This document shows positions 16,435 through 17,593 of a stretch of DNA of 17,593 nt, piece after piece. The stretch spans positions 5,121 through 22,713 of the forward strand of contig DIVM01000230.1 in the NCBI GenBank assembly GCA_002435835.1, written 5' to 3'. The position numbers and the translations under genes are program-made. The first letter of the stretch is position 1. Every line of letters starts with the position of its first letter. The notes beneath the pieces were generated by a model. That model saw only the letters and a list, made by a program, of their open reading frames with translations, was not told the DNA's origin and did not search any database. The DNA comes from Firmicutes bacterium UBA6132 (lineage in GTDB: Bacteria; Bacillota_A; Clostridia; Tissierellales; Sedimentibacteraceae).

Positions 16435-17223
16435 TTGATAAGCAATATAACTAATATAGATGTTAATAAAATTATTCCAAATAAAAACCAGCCGAGAAAA
16501 TTTTTTGATGATAAGGCATTAGAAGAACTCAGTTTGTCAATAAAAAATTATGGGGTAATTCAACCCATAACAATTAGAAATATTTATGATGACATTTATG
16601 AAATTATAGCAGGAGAAAGACGTTTCAGAGCTGCAAAGCTGTTGGGTATGGATAGTATTCCTGCAGTTATAATTGAAGTTGGTGAAGAAGAATCAGCAGC
16701 TATGGCTTTAATTGAAAATTTGCAAAGAGAAAATTTAGACTTTATTGAAGAAGCTATGGCATTTGAAAGGTTAATTGAAGATTTTGATTTAAACCAAACT
16801 CAATTAGCAGAAAAAGTAGGTAAATCTCAATCTACCATAGCAAATAAAATGCGCATACTTAAACTTCCAGAGAGTGTAAAACAAAAAATTAAACAAAGTA
16901 ATTTAAGTGAGCGACACGCAAGAGCCCTTTTAAAAATTGATGATGAAGAGTTATTATTAAATATAGTTGATAAAATAATTAAAAAAGATTTAAATGTTAG
17001 TGCTACAGAAAAACTTATTAAATCTATTTTAGAAGATGTAAATATGGAGAAAACTAAGGACAAGCGTTATGTAAGAAATTTTATTAATTATAAAATTTAT
17101 ATTAATACAATTAAAAATGCTTACAATGAAATAGTTAAAACAGGAATTGACGCAAAGTTTGAACAAGGTGAATCTGATGAATTTATTGAAATTAAAGTAA
17201 GAATACCTAAAAAAAGCTTATAA
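16435..17223 (+). CDS. noc: Noc-type ParB/Spo0J family protein (nucleoid occlusion), no N-terminal amphipathic helix, TTG start
   Basis: A 262-residue ParB-family protein with the CTP-binding motif GERRFR (60-65), ENLQREN (94-100), a helix-turn-helix (about 118-145) and a C-terminal dimerisation region. It occupies the noc position between rsmG and soj. Four residues reported to set Noc rather than ParB DNA specificity (Q173, K179, K184, R201 in Caulobacter ParB numbering) align with Q132, K138, K143 and R160. It starts with TTG at 16435 after an AGGGGG site. The start MISNITNIDVNKIIP leads directly into the ParB core, so the roughly 25-residue membrane-binding leader of B. subtilis Noc is missing. 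A true ParB acting on parS is the alternative, but I think it less likely. Confidence 0.85.
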   Translation: MISNITNIDVNKIIPNKNQPRKFFDDKALEELSLSIKNYGVIQPITIRNIYDDIYEIIAGERRFRAAKLLGMDSIPAVIIEVGEEESAAMALIENLQRENLDFIEEAMAFERLIEDFDLNQTQLAEKVGKSQSTIANKMRILKLPESVKQKIKQSNLSERHARALLKIDDEELLLNIVDKIIKKDLNVSATEKLIKSILEDVNMEKTKDKRYVRNFINYKIYINTIKNAYNEIVKTGIDAKFEQGESDEFIEIKVRIPKKSL

Positions 17224-17258
17224 CAGGTTTAAAATATAAAATGTAATGAGGAAAATTA

Positions 17259-17593
17259 ATGTCTAAAATAATAAGCATATTTAATCAAAAAGGTGGAGTT
17301 GGTAAAACTACAACAAATGTTAATCTTTGTGCAGCCTTAGCTCTTAAAGGAAAAAGTGTTTTAAGCATCGATATAGATCCACAGGGAAATTCTACTAGTG
17401 GTTTTGGAATAGATAAAAATCAGGTTGAATATACAATGTATGATGTATTAGTTGAAGGATATGATATAAATAAAATTATTTATAAAAGTGAAATAGATAA
17501 TTTACATATTGCACCTTCAAATATTCAGCTTGCTGGTGCAGAAATTGAGCTTACAAATACTAAATTTAGAGAAAAAACATTAAAAGAATGTTT
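17259..17593 (+). CDS. soj: chromosome partitioning ATPase ParA/Soj (5' part, runs off the window)
   Basis: The first 111 codons of a ParA-type ATPase that works with Spo0J/ParB on origin segregation and, in B. subtilis, regulates DnaA. The deviant Walker A KGGVGKTTTN (11-20) carries the signature lysine K11, and DIDPQGN (38-44) is the Walker A' region. The ATG at 17259 has a TGAGGA site and lies 35 bases after the noc stop. Spo0J is expected next, beyond the window. The visible part is undamaged. Confidence 0.95.
   Translation, partial: MSKIISIFNQKGGVGKTTTNVNLCAALALKGKSVLSIDIDPQGNSTSGFGIDKNQVEYTMYDVLVEGYDINKIIYKSEIDNLHIAPSNIQLAGAEIELTNTKFREKTLKEC

Overview
The window is the chromosomal replication origin and flanking genes of a very AT-rich, Gram-positive-type bacterium. 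Two gene sets run away from a gap at about 9370-9969. The left set is on the minus strand: dnaA, dnaN, yaaA, recF, gyrB, gyrA, rsbV, rsbW, then the start of a sigma factor gene. The right set is on the plus strand: rpmH, rnpA, yidD, yidC, khpB, mnmE, mnmG, rsmG, noc, then the start of soj/parA. This is the classical Firmicutes origin order. The low GC content, heavy AGA/ATA codon use, strong AGGAGG-type ribosome binding sites and an rsbV-rsbW-sigma module beside gyrA point to Clostridia, possibly near Clostridioides/Peptostreptococcaceae. That last step is inference from gene order as I remember it.

The left arm holds replication initiation (DnaA), the sliding clamp (DnaN), a small S4-domain protein, gap repair (RecF) and both gyrase subunits. 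Spacing is tight: yaaA and recF share a TAATG overlap, recF-gyrB are 15 bp apart and gyrB-gyrA 24 bp apart. After gyrA comes a partner-switching module (antagonist, anti-sigma, sigma). Its anti-sigma protein lacks the key ATP-binding residues of the RsbW/SpoIIAB family.

The origin is bipartite. oriC1, upstream of dnaA, has two perfect TTATCCACA boxes and several variants. oriC2, between dnaA and dnaN, has clustered TTATCAACA-type boxes, then a short C/G tract, a DnaA-trio-like run and an AT-rich stretch before dnaN. oriC1 also carries the outward promoters: two good tandem promoters for rpmH and a weaker candidate for dnaA.

The right arm starts with ribosomal protein L34 and the RNase P protein, separated by a terminator-like hairpin. 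A small yidD follows that has no ATG, GTG or TTG start and seems to use ATA overlapping the rnpA stop. Next are the YidC insertase and KhpB/Jag, closed by a strong terminator. mnmE and mnmG (tRNA wobble-uridine modification) are separated by a GC-rich palindrome that looks like a REP/MITE-type repeat. rsmG, a Noc-type ParB paralogue and soj/parA complete the arm.

The genes are essentially a conserved housekeeping set and I see no wholly new system. The points most worth a second look are the degenerate RsbW, the non-canonical yidD start, the palindrome between mnmE and mnmG, a Noc-like protein without the N-terminal membrane helix, and the variant DnaA boxes of oriC2.
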